A stretch of DNA of 64,000 bases from Combretum micranthum (lineage: Eukaryota; Streptophyta; Magnoliopsida; Myrtales; Combretaceae): NCBI GenBank assembly GCA_024138025.1, contig JAMXBD010000961.1, positions 310,001-374,000 of the forward strand. The letters are read 5' to 3'. A model generated the notes under the pieces. The model was not told the DNA's origin. It made no database searches and saw nothing but the letters and a program-made list of their open reading frames with translations. This document shows, piece by piece, positions 12,475 through 24,712 of this stretch. The position numbers and the translations under genes were made by a program. Numbering within the stretch: position 1 is the stretch's first letter; each line of letters starts with the position of its first letter.

Positions 12475-12829
12475 ATGCACACTATAGCTTATATATAGGT
12501 TTCCAATTATGTGTTCAGACTCTTAAATCTTTAAAATAAACCAAAAAAAAAAAAAAAAACAATGTCAATATCCTAAATGGCTATTTTTCCATTTAAAGTA
12601 GCAAGAAATTGAAAAAGAAAAAGCAAAAGAAGTTTATTTAAAGACAAACTAGAACTTAACATTCAACAACATGTTTTTCAAAAAATCAAAGGTTTAAACA
12701 CTGAATTAGGAAGATAGGAGACTAATTGCACAGAAAGCAAATATAAAGGAATGTGCACACAATTTGCTAAAAAACTTCGACTTCAAGAAAATAAGGGTTT
12801 TTGAAATTTCTATGTGCCAAACAACATCT

Positions 12830-13808
12830 TGTAGAAAGCTAAAGAGCAACTCCTAGGCTTGTTTACATGCATATATGTGGAAATAGAAGTTATAACGTAG
12901 GTTTTTGAATCGATTTTGAGCTCACTTAACCAACCATTATCTCTTTAATTATTACCTAATTTATGCAATTATAAAGATAATAATAAAGAGATAAGGAAGG
13001 AGAAGATTACACCGCAATATAACATGGAGTTCGACTCGCCCCCTAGTCTCCATGATCTACAATTACCTCACTCAATGAGGACTTCATGCTTCATTCAACA
13101 AACAATGCTTCATAAAGAGGACTTCATATCAATGCCTCACATACGAGGACTTCACAAATGCCTACCACTAATAGGATTTCACATTGCTTCACAAACAAGG
13201 ACTTCACTCAATGCCTCAACACACGATGACTTCATTAAAACGCTTAAACAAAAGTATGAATAGTACATTACAATATTAGCTCACTAATCTGACTATGATA
13301 CCATTCACTCAACAAATACAAATACAAATCAAGTGAGTATATTTACATAATCACTACCAATTGAGCTCCACTCTCTTACATGAAAACACCCAAAATAATT
13401 CTATTTATAGGTGCATCAAAAAGCTAGCCGTTACTCAATAAGCAAGCCTCCAACAGTCGGCTTTAAAAACTCCTAACGACTATTTTTCAATGCACCAGCG
13501 AGTCGGTCCACTTTTCGCGCCAACGATCTTCTCCTTGATCATCTCTAATTAATATCGTGCCTAATTTTTTTATACCAGCAAGTGGTCCATCCTGTATCGG
13601 TGAGCTGGTGTGTTTCCTCTATACGCATTATACCATAACACAAACACAAAACATATAAACATATATATATATATATATATGCACAATAAAGCTTAAAATA
13701 TATCAAAAACAAGTTTTGCCTATTAAAAGTAACTTGATTAAGTTGTAGGGTATTTGTACAATACATTTTATCATCAAAACAAGATTGTAACCTCTAAATG
13801 GTTCAATA
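12830..13808 (-). repeat. LTR 1 of the tandem non-coding element
   Basis: Runs from TGTAGAAAGC to GGTTCAATA (decayed CA end) in plus coordinates. It includes a degenerate array built on GAGGACTTCAC, about six units spaced 24-40 bp apart (13077-13240), and a TA run near 13660-13680. The frame at 13024-13263 is just this repeat translated. Confidence 0.7.
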
Positions 13809-14177
13809 ATCTCCCCTTTTTTTATGAGAATAATTATTGCACAACATTACTACCACTCAACTTAGTACTCTTCCTTAATTAAAGATTCAAGTAAAAGCTC
13901 ACTTGTAAAAGATATAATACTTAATTAAAGATTCTTAAGCTACGTGTGATGGACAACTTATTAAATGCAATTTAACTCCCTCAGTTAAACATTTTGAGTA
14001 AAAGCTCATTTGTAAAGATATGATACTTAACTAAAAGACTTAAATTACACTTAATAAATAATTCATTTTTAGCTCACAAAAACAAATAAGCCCAGTGTTT
14101 TCGTTTTTTAAACCACAAAAAACTTCTTTGTAAGATGCAATTAGGCATTAACCTCAGAGACTAGCTCCGATACCAAT

Positions 14178-15104
14178 TGTAGAAAGATAAAGAGCGACTA
14201 CTAGGCTTGTTTACATGCATATGCAGAAGCTACAAAGCATGTTTTTAAACCAATTTTAAGCTCACTTAACCAATAATTATCTCTTTTGTCAATTATACCA
14301 AATCTATGCAATTATAAAGATAATAATAAAGAGACAAGACAAGGAAGGAGAAGATTAAACCGCGATATATCGTGGAATTTGGCACACCCCTTAGTCTTTA
14401 TGATCCACAATTGCCTCACTCAAGGAGGACTTCACACTTCATTTTACAAACAATGCCTCACAAAGAGAACTTCATAACAACGCTTCACATACGAGGACTT
14501 CACAAATGCTTACCACTAGTAGAACTTCACATTACCTCATAAACGAGGACTTCATTCAATGCTTCAAGACATTAGGACTTCACTCAAACACTCAAACAAA
14601 AGTATGAATAGTGCCTTAATATATTAGCTCACTAATCTCACTATAGCACTATTTACTCAACAAATACAAATACAAATCAATAGAGTATTTTCACATAATC
14701 TCTACCAATTAAGACCTACCCTCTTACATGAAAACATCCAAAATAATTCTATTTATAGGTGCACCAAAAAGCTCTCAATGGCTATATTTCAATGCATGGA
14801 CAAGCCAGTCTACTTTTCGCACCAGCGATCTACCCCTCAATCTTCTCTGGTTAAGCATCGTGCCTCATCTTTTTGTACTAACGAGCCTGTCCATCCTATA
14901 TCGATGAGTTAGTGTGTTTCCTCTATACATATTGTACCACAACACAAACATAAAGCACAAAAACAAATATATATGTGCACAATAAATCATAAAATATATC
15001 AAAAATAAGTTTTGCTTATTAATTGTAACTTAACCAAGTTGTAGAATATTTGTGCAATACACTTTCTCATCAAAACAAGATTGTGACCTCCACATGGTTC
15101 AACA
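14178..15104 (-). repeat. LTR 2 (shared middle LTR)
   Basis: Runs from TGTAGAAAGATAAAG to GGTTCAACA. It has the same GAGGACTTCAC-type internal array (about 14426-14590). A primer site lies just outside its left end and a polypurine tract complement just outside its right end, so it serves both internal domains. Confidence 0.7.
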
Positions 15105-15451
15105 ATCTCCTCCTTTCAGATGAGAACAATTATTACACAATATTGCTTCCCCTCAATTAAGTATTCAGCTAAAAGCTCACTTGTAAAAGATGTAATGCTC
15201 AATCAAAGGTTCTCAAGCAACATGTAATGAACAATTTATTAAATACAACTTAACTTCCTCAGTTAAACATTCTAAGTAAAAGCTCATTTTTAAAGATATG
15301 ATGCTCAACCATATGACTTAAATTACACTTAATAAACAAATCATTTTTAATACACAAAAATACACAAGTCTAATGTTTTTTCTTAAACCATAGAAACTTT
15401 TCTTTAATATGCGGTTAGGCATTAATCTTAGAGACTAGCTCTGATACCAAT

Positions 15452-16386
15452 CTTAGAAAGCTAAAGGGTGACTACTAGGCTTGTTTACATGCATATGTGA
15501 AAAGTGGATGCTAAAAGACAGGTTTTTAAACTTATATTAAGCTTACTTAACCAACCATTACCTCTTTTTATCAATTATGCTCAATCTATGAAATTATAAA
15601 GATAATAATAAAGAGATAATGAAGGAGAAGATTACATCGCAATATAACGTGGAGTTCGGCCTGCCCTCTAGTCTCCACGGTCCACAATTGCCTCATTTAA
15701 GGAAAACTTCACACATCATTCAACAAATAATGCCTCACAAAGAGGACTTCATAACAATAGCTTAAACACGAGAACTTCACAAGTGCCTACCACTAGTAGG
15801 ATTTCACATCACCTCACAAACGAGGACTTCACTCAATGCCTTAACACATGAGGCTTCACTAAAAATTTTCAAATAAAAGTGTGAATAATGCCTTATAATA
15901 TTAGCTCATTAATCTCACTATAATACTATTCACTCAACAAATATAAATACAAATCAAGAGAGTATTTTCACACAATTTCTACCAATTAAGCCATCCTCTC
16001 TTACATGAAAACACACTAAACAATTCTCTTTATAGGTACAACAACAAGCTAGCTGTTGCATAAAATGCAAGCCTCCAACGATTGGCTTTAGGAACTCCCA
16101 ATGATTATTTTCAATCCACTCATGAGCTGGTCCACTTTTTGCACCAGTGATCTTCCCCTCGATCTTCTCTGACAAGCATAGTGCCTTATCTTTTTGTACC
16201 AACGAGCCGATGCGTTTGTTCTATACATACTGCACCATAACATAAACACAAAAAAAAAAAAACAAATAATTTATGTGCACAATAAACCTCAAAACATATC
16301 AAAAACAAGTTTTGCTTATTAAATCAAGCATTTGTGCAATATATTTTCTCATTAAAACAAGATTATAACCTCCACATAGTTCAATA
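15452..16386 (-). repeat. LTR 3
   Basis: Starts CTTAGAAAGC (TG decayed to CT) and ends AGTTCAATA. It lacks a short block present in the other two near its right end (the TAACTTGA...GTTGTAG part). The next five bases, CACCT, pair with CATCT left of LTR 1 as the target duplication. Confidence 0.65.
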
Positions 16387-16391
16387 CACCT

Positions 16392-17373
16392 TGTGATCCA
16401 CTATTATCTATTGGCAATCATCTATTGTTTATTGGTTGATTATACTAGTAGTCAACCACTCATATGTGCATTTTCCATTGGCTCCATTTTTCACTCATTC
16501 TTTTTCCAGCTTATATTCAAGAAAATTGAATCTCATATAAATCAAAGATAAAACTCAATAAATATATTATGTAATATAGAACCATCTTATCTATATATAT
16601 ATATATATATATTAAAAGTTTATGTTAGAGAACCATTGCTTGAATGCAAAAAATATAATAATTAGAATGATTGCAGTACTTATATAAATGCTAAGCAATA
16701 TAACTCTTCATATTCATGATATTTCACTCTTATATATTGAAAAATTATAACTCCCTTTTCTATGATGCCCCTTTTAATAGGAAAAAATATCCTCATCACT
16801 TAAAATATTTGAGATATGACATCAATTAGACAATCAAATAATAGTATGTATTTTATATTTTTAAAACATATGTTAACATGTTCATTGAAATATGTTGGAT
16901 TAGTTGAATAATCAAGGGGTTTAATTGATTATTGTAAAAATATCATAGAGTGAAGCTTTTTGCGAAAGAAAAACGCTTCTTGATTATTTAGATTTGATAG
17001 CCTCAGGCTTTGTTTGTTTCATCTTTTCCTTGTTCTTTTGACATTTTTTTTAAATTGTTTTCTAACATATGTTTGACAAAAAATAAATACAAATGAAAAA
17101 CATACATTTTTACTCATAAACATATCAAACAAATCAGATACAAATAAAATACAGACAATATATATGTAATATAAAATAAATAATTTTATATAAAGGGGAA
17201 ATGAAGTGTTATTTGTTAATTAATGAAAGGGAAAACTAGTCACTCTGAAAAGACCAAAATGCCCATTAACTTATGTATCTTTTCTTTCCTTAAAAGTTTC
17301 TTATAACCCTTCAAACTTTAAATCTCTTTTTGCTAGCATCTCTTAAAGGATCAATAAGAGATTGAAGTAAGCC
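16392..17373. other. Intergenic DNA, no gene recognised
   Basis: AT-rich, with a TA run at about 16594-16612 and one copy of the dispersed repeat at about 17030-17200. Nothing coding. Confidence 0.5.
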
Positions 17374-17378
17374 TCTCC

Positions 17379-20300
17379 TGTCACGCCCCGAGGATACCCT
17401 AGTAGTAGCAAACAAGCCACACTTGAATACTATTACTAGTTGACCTTCAGAGAGTGACATATTATTTCAAACAATAAGATCTTTTAGTTGCTTTGATAAG
17501 AAAGAATAAATACATGTAAAACATAAATTAGTAACTAACTATCATCATAGGTAGAGAATTTCATAAAAATATCACAAACCATATAATCTTTCTATAAATC
17601 TTCAAATGCATAATTGATAATCCATAAACTAAGTAATCTATACTCGGAATCACAGAAAACAACTTATCTCGATTTGACTCATGAGCATCCAACTCCTAAA
17701 CTCTTACGGGGCTATATGCCTAGATATAACTTGCCACGGTCGTAAAGTAAACCTGAAATGTCTTTAGAAAGGTAAGCGAAACCACGAGCTCAGTGAATAA
17801 CCAGACGTATTACACATCAAACAAGTTTATTAACAAATCATATGTAATGCAATCAATCAAACATATGCTCAAATACAAACTTAGATGATCTAGAATCTAA
17901 ACAGGAAAAAGATCTATGCCCTCTTTTTAGGATTGAAGAACAATTATTTTATGACCCATCTGCTTAGGAGAGACTAAGTTTATAGGAAAATCAACGATTT
18001 CTCATCTTAGGGTTATCACTTTTAGCTTAATGATGTTTTAACTAAACATTTCATATATCAATCCTTAGAAACTCTCTAAGTATTAATCATTTCAAAGTGA
18101 TACTACAGGCGATGTTCTTCGTTGCCACTTAGTTCCTATAGAACCAACGAAATAAAGAAAACCTTGGAAGAACTAACTTTTTAGAAAAACCAAGCATTAA
18201 CAGAAAACCGAAATATTAATACGTAGCAAGCTGTCACCCTTTTTATATATGCAATAATGCAGTACGTTCAACGCACGACCATGTTATTTAATAAGTCAAT
18301 AATTCTTATTTAGATTCATAGTGATCATAAATTACACATAGTAATGATCATACTATTGCATATGATCATACAATAGTATTATCACTTTCATTAACTCATT
18401 TTGGCATCATAAGTAATCAGCTCAAATCAGAATCCATTCTCATTAGGCTTTTCCCAACAACTATACTATTATCTTTGCATTACATATGCTACTAATTACA
18501 AACACAAACAATATAATAGATCTAAGTTACTCATCTGCTCATATTGGTTAGTCGTAATAGTCAACTAGAAAATCTTCTATCGTATCAAAGTCACCTAGAT
18601 GAATAAAAATATTCATCAATAAAACATATTATATAACTAGACTCCTATGAGTGTCTGAGTGTCCTATTTTGATATTTGGTTTTGTTTCTATTACCATATT
18701 GGTCCTTTAATGGTCTTATGATAACAATTATTATATTTAATATTTTATTTTCACGTTGCTTTTCTTGACTTGTTTGATATTTATATATTTTTATTGGGTA
18801 GTCGTAGAATTTTGTATTTAGTATTTTGATACTTTATCATTATTATTATCATTACCCTTATATCATTCTTTAGTTAGCCCATTATGATAACTAGTATTTA
18901 TTTCCTATTATTTAGTTTCGTCGTATTTCTTTTAATCTATTTTATATAATTATTTTGTCATTTTTAGATATCACATTATTCATAAATTTAGCTTATTTAG
19001 ATTTCCATTCTTATATATTTATCTATATAAAACAAATATTTAACAATTATTGTTGCTAATAACAATAATATTTTCTTATAGTTTTTTTTCTAGGGTTTAA
19101 TACTTCTCAAATATTAAACCTATTATTATTATTTTTTTAAAATATTTGTATTTATTTATTTACTTAGTAAAATTTGCTTTTGTTTATATATAGATATGAT
19201 ATATGTTTATATATATATATATATATAATCTGTTTGTGTAAAACGGACTTCATGCAAGGAAATTATGCGTGTACGCCGATTCCAATGCCGACGGCATTGA
19301 TACCCAGATGCCGGTGTTCATTTATTTTTACATGTTTTAACACTGGCTTTGAAGGCCGCCAGCATACAACGTAAGCCGACTCCAACGCTCCAGGTGTTGA
19401 ATTCAAATTTGAGAGCATTCGTTCAATTTACTTAAAAATAAGTTTTATGTAGCTTCTGTTCCAGAGTAAGCCATCTCAACACTACTGGCCTGCTCGTGTA
19501 TGCTGCCGGCGTTGAGCACTTACACTGCTGGTGTATAGGCAGTGCTGACACTATTCATCATCTTTTCTAATTTTCTATTATTCGAAACTAAATTTTCTTT
19601 TAATATATGTGTATTATACTTGCATTTAAACTACTCTTAAGTGTTTTTCTACACTTTACATATATTTACGTGATATATCATTACATATTACTTATTGTAA
19701 TCATCATACAACCTAGCTTCTAATTTCAACATATAACATAATACATTAATGGAGTTTTAAGACTAGATATTACCTTGTTTAAGTAGATTTGAGGGTGCTG
19801 AACTCTCTTCAAAGCTAGATTTGAACCTACGATTAACAAATCATAGTTCATGCTAATGTTTGTATTACTTAACTAACTTAGAAACAAATTTAACTTACCT
19901 TGGTTGTTCCTTTAAGCTTTGTTTGGTGCTCTAATGTTGTAGCTTGTCTATGGAGTTTGTGTTTGTATGTTTGGGTTGTTGTTCTTGGTGGAAAAGGAGG
20001 AAAATTTAGCTTATCAAATGGGGTATTTATTGTTTTGTTTTCCTATTCTTTAATGTATTGTCTATACATATTAGAAGTGGAAGTTGCGGCTCTCTTCCTT
20101 CGAATCTTCTCTTGATTGTGAAGCAATTTGCTTCTCATTGTGTGCTACATTTATTATGAGGATTGTTTGGTGGATTTTGATTGGTCCTTTGCAATATTTG
20201 CTTGACTTTGTTGTTGCCAAATTGACTCATGTTGTTTCCATTTTTTGGCTGAGGTTTTTCAAGATGATTCTAGCCATATATTTGTATCGAATTTGGCTGC

Positions 20301-20985
20301 AACTTGCCCAAAAAGAATGAAGGAAAATTTCATTTAATTAATTGATTAAATTAGTTTTGGATAGTTTATTAAGTTAAATGAGTACAAATACGATAATTAT
20401 TTAGGAGTTATGCTTCCTAAATTTATATAAAGTTTCCACAAATTTTCTAGGTTATTATCGGGTTCAACTTTAGGTTTAAAGTTTAGGTAATTAATTATTT
20501 TTAGGTTTTATCTCATATCACATGATTAGGGTTTTCTAAGTTTGATAGGCCAATTTTTGTTTTAGACTCTAATAGCTTAAAAGTACTCTAATTACAACAA
20601 TGGTATAATCCAAATATTTATTTAGAGTCTATATTATGAGTTATGGATCTGTTTTTGTTTTCATTGTGTATTTTATAATCTTAACGGTTTATTCTTAAAC
20701 TATTGCTTTTTAACTATAAGCTTTATTGATTATTGTCTTTCTAATACTCCTAAAGTCTTATTTAGTTTATTACTATACTTTGAGTTTTTTATATTGGTTA
20801 TGAAAATCTATCTTTACCATATGTTATTATTTATAGTACTTTGTTTTAGGATTTGAAATTATATATAGGCTCATTACGACTTGTGGTTTTATTCTAAGGC
20901 CTTGGTAGAGTCCTATATTAACATTCTATTTTCTATTTTTATATTTCCATCTATTTTTATTTGTTGAAAAATCTCAGGGTTTACA
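17379..20985 (-). mobile_element. Solo LTR, 3.6 kb, gypsy-like, with 5-bp target duplication
   Basis: Begins TGTCACGCCCCGAGGA and ends CAGGGTTTACA, giving TG...CA termini with a short inverted match (TGT.A/T.ACA). A perfect 5-bp duplication TCTCC lies directly outside both ends (17374-17378 and 20986-20990). No internal domain, primer site or second LTR is attached, so it is a solo LTR left by LTR-LTR recombination. Read on the minus strand it starts TGTAAACCCTG and ends GGGGCGTGACA, the style of large plant Ty3/gypsy (Tekay/Del-like) LTRs. That lineage call is from memory of typical ends. Open frames inside, such as 19900-20320, have no domain. Confidence 0.75.
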
Positions 20986-20990
20986 TCTCC

Positions 20991-23900
20991 CTTGTTCTTT
21001 TTGCAATCTTTAAGAAAGATACATCTCTAAACCTCAAAATCTACACATATTAGGTGTTGAAAACGTTTGTGCTTTAGGTGAATAAGAAGGCTCATGGCTT
21101 TTCATTAGATTGGATGGTAAGGGTTATTTAATACATTTCTATTGAATTAAGGGTTAGAAATTAGGGTTTAATTGTAATCATAATCGGATATCTTTGGTTT
21201 AATAAACTATTGTTAATGAAAGAGGAAAAGAAAATCAATTGATTCAAGGTAAATTGATGTGCTTTATGCTAATTTTGAACCATGGTAAACGCTTTGACTA
21301 AGCCACGGCCATGCCAAAGTCCACGGAAGCCTCTACGATGGCTGTAGCCCTCATATGCCCTCCCATATAAAGTGCCCAAGGGAATGCATCCAGACATGGT
21401 CGTGCCTCATGGTTGTTAAAATTGTGAGCCAAATATACAATTCTATGGTTTATGATATTATATGTTTTTCCTTAATTAAAATGGATGAAAATTTTTTTAA
21501 GGTATAGACTTTATGTGGAATTATGAATTTAGATATACAATTCTACATGTTTACGATTTATATGATTCTACTGATTCTAAGGGCTTGAGTGAATGGTAAA
21601 ATTGCAATTTTAACAATCATGTTGTGCCTTAAGGAGTGCCCTCACAAATGCCTTATTTTAGGGGCATGCCATGTTGTACCGTATTGCATCGAGTCGATCA
21701 CACCCTCCCCCATTGGCTTGAGCCCCAAAATGATCTTTAATCTTGTTCAAACCTATTAATGGTCTTTCTAAAACATCCAAAGCTAGGTGTGGCACCAAAG
21801 TAAACCTAAACCTAAGTAAGATAGTGTTTCTAGACATAGAATGATAGTAGACTCCAAATGAACCTAGGAACCTAGACAACTTTAGGAGAATGTCTTCTTT
21901 CTTAACAAAAGTAATGAGTTAGTGTTGTTATGTGATGATAAAGTGTTTCCAGTAGAGTTGAGCTATCTGTTTTAGACGATTTATCAGGTACATCATTACC
22001 TTAGTTGTTGGTTGAGTGTGTTAGGTACTAGTAATTGAGCGTGGATTAAGTAATTATTCGACTCTAAGAATTATTTGCTACTTGTACTTGGCTGGGCCTA
22101 ATGGATCAAGAGGACTGTCAATGCTAGAGTGTCATCCTAATGATCCCCATGTGACATTGTCTTAAGAGGAGTCACACTTAGGAAGGATTCTAGTAGATTA
22201 GGTGAAAACGGTTATAGTTCTCACAGTGTTAGGAAGTTCCTAATACATAATATATATAAGTATGTGTTTATTGTGGAGTCATGAGTTAATCCAAATTTAG
22301 GGTTAAGTGCAAATAACCCTAGGCTATGATACTTGTTGGCTTATAATTTACAAGATAATGAAAAAGTGGTTGCAAAATTAAATTCCATGTTGCATGTGAC
22401 TATCTGTGATGATTGTTCGCGTGTGTGCTTACGGTTTGCTGTCTTATGCTTCAACTCAATCTTTTTTTTTTTAATCTTTAGGAATAGATGAAGAGTGTAT
22501 ACTGTATAGTGTTCGATTTATCAGGATATGACATCTATGCAGACTATGGGGGATGATGATAGTGAACTAAACTACCTAGTAGATTACTGATTATTAGACT
22601 TATGTGATATTTATCAGTTGATGTTTATGAGACGATGTTTTATGTTCTGGTCTATGTAACAGACTAAGTTTAAGTTTCTTAATTATGATAAGTGTGAGTT
22701 CGCTTTTAGTTATGCCAACTTTATTATGAAGTATTTATTTATTGCATTCATGACTATTGATGGGATCACCAATTTAATGTGACTTTAGAGTTATTAGAAG
22801 CTATTTAATGATATTAATAGGTTTTTGAGTCTTCTAAAGGAACATATTTCATATGAATTTACATTACCTTCTTAATATTTATTTGAGTTCTCCTCCCTTT
22901 CCATTCCCACTTCTTACTTTTAGAGTTTGTCTCCAAAAGTTTTTCCCAAATCAATGTTAGTCCTATAAAAGATTTTTATCAACACTAAAAATGCAAGAAT
23001 TCTCTAACCAAGCATTCCCTTTGTTAGAAATGATGAGGAAAAGAAAAAGTTTCACTTAATGTGGAAACCCTTTTGACAACTCTTCACTAATTTTAGACAT
23101 CAATTATAGAGGAGAGGCTTTTTGCATACTACATGAAAGGAAAGGAAAAAGGAATGAAGGAACGGTTACCTCTTGACAACTTATACATTGGTTATTTCCT
23201 ATGTATCTTTTGAAATTTAAGTGGATAGACCATATTGTCCCTCTTTAGTATCTAGATATTCTTCTCTACTCTCTATTTATATTTTCATTTATTTAAGGTA
23301 TTTTAGTATACGATACAATGGTCAATATAAGAATCATGTCTAGTATCATACATATAAAATATGGTAAAAAGGAATTGCACTATCTAATACCTTTAACATT
23401 TTGTATCATATTGTCTAGTTCTTGCTACCAAATGCTACTTTTCTTTTATTAAATTTAGAATTTCTTAGCTTGATATTAGATATGGAGAGATATAAAATGT
23501 TTGATCAAGAGTTTCATTAAATTCTATATTTTGATTTGATAATATTTTAGGATCGTACACTTATCAAGTAGGAGTATAAAAGAGTGGCTGCAGCATTAAA
23601 TGCCATGTTGTATGTAACTGTATGTGATGGTTGTTCATGCGTGTATGCTTGTTGTTTTATCACATTGGGCTTCAAATCAATCTTTTTCTTTAAATCTACT
23701 TAGGAACAAATAAGGAGTGTACAGTGTTCTACTTATCATGATATGATGTCTATGTAGATTATGGAGGATGATGATAGTGGACCAAACTATCCAGCAGATT
23801 ACTGATCATTAGGCTTATATGATGTTTTTCAAATGATGTTTATGAGATGATGTTTCATGTTTTGGTCTATGTAACAGACAAAGTTTAAGTTCCTTGGTAA

Positions 23901-24110
23901 GGATAAGTGTGAGTTGGCTTTCAGTTATGCCAATTTTACTATGAAGTATTTATTTATTGCATTTGTGACTATTGTTGGGATCACCTATTTAGTGTAAGTT
24001 TGGGGTTATTAAAAGCCATATGATTATATTAACAAGTTTTTGAGCCTTAACTTATCTCTTCTTGTAATGACATATGACAGGTTGATAATGCACTAAAATG
24101 AGGGAGTTAC
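20991..24110 (+). repeat. Old LTR-like sequence containing a ~0.5-kb direct repeat
   Basis: A block at about 22329-22842 recurs diverged at about 23549-24041. Shared words include ATGATGATAGTG, TGGTCTATGTAACAGAC, AAGTTTAAGTT and GAAGTATTTATTTATTGCAT. The sequence ends in GAGGGAGTTACA near 24110, which resembles the end of a gypsy-type LTR in plus orientation. No start, target duplication or coding domain was found. It could be two eroded LTRs with ~0.7 kb between them, or one LTR with an internal duplication. Confidence 0.35.
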
Positions 24111-24712
24111 AATAAAGATACAGACAAGATATGTATAAAAATCAAACAATATGAAAAACCCTTAAATTTGGTGTTTAGTTCTAATGGATTAGAACTTTTA
24201 AATTAAGATAGGATATTTGTGTGTGAAGGTTCAATGCTAAACTCTTCAAATGTGATAAAATTAGTTCATGTGATGTTGTAGGTTTTGATAGTAAAATAAA
24301 CCCATAGGGTATATGCACAAATTAATCAATTGCAAATGGTATATTGGAAGTTGGAAGTTCTTGCTTAGAGCAATAATTTGTAAATCTCATTTCTTATCTT
24401 TTGTGTATTGTTGATCTTGTATATTTTATTTTATATCTTGAAATATGTAGTTGTATAAGTTGAATTACAATGGTTTTGCACGTGCTACGTGACTATTAGT
24501 CTATCACATTACACTTAACCTAGAAAACAAATGACGCCTAAAAAGATTATTTGAAGATAAGTGTCTAGGAAGGAGTAGTTAGTCTCAACTAGCTTGAATG
24601 CATGTGTGACAGTAAGAGGGTTGTAAAACATCAAACCTTACTAAAATTAGTAAAGTAAAATTGAGACAAAAATCTATAGCATGACAGCTTGTTAAATGAA
24701 GTGGAACTTGGG

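Larger units (their letters stand above)
12825..16391 (-). mobile_element. Non-coding LTR element with three LTRs and two ~0.36-kb internal domains
   Basis: Three direct repeats of about 0.93-0.98 kb (12830-13808, 14178-15104, 15452-16386) are separated by internal regions of 369 and 347 bp. Each internal region carries, on the minus strand, a polypurine tract directly before one LTR (the complement reads ATCTCCTCCTTTC after LTR 2). Just after the next LTR comes a tRNA-iMet-type primer site: GCTCCGATACCA at 14164-14175 and GCTCTGATACCA at 15438-15449; the latter is exactly the complement of TGGTATCAGAGC. The outer flanks CATCT (12825-12829) and CACCT (16387-16391) match at 4 of 5 bases. No gag or pol is present. 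The arrangement is a miniature retroelement in tandem, probably formed by LTR-LTR recombination. Confidence 0.75.

Noticed and set aside
13077..13240. Regularly spaced repeats resembling a CRISPR array
   Set aside because: The motif is degenerate, spacing varies, it recurs inside each LTR of a retroelement, and the genome is a plant's.
13024..13263. 79-codon plus-strand frame
   Set aside because: It is a translation of the GAGGACTTCAC repeat in LTR 1; the same repeat in LTRs 2 and 3 does not keep the frame.
19900..20320. Two overlapping hydrophobic plus-strand frames
   Set aside because: They lie inside the solo LTR, have no domain, and their hydrophobicity follows from the T-rich base composition.
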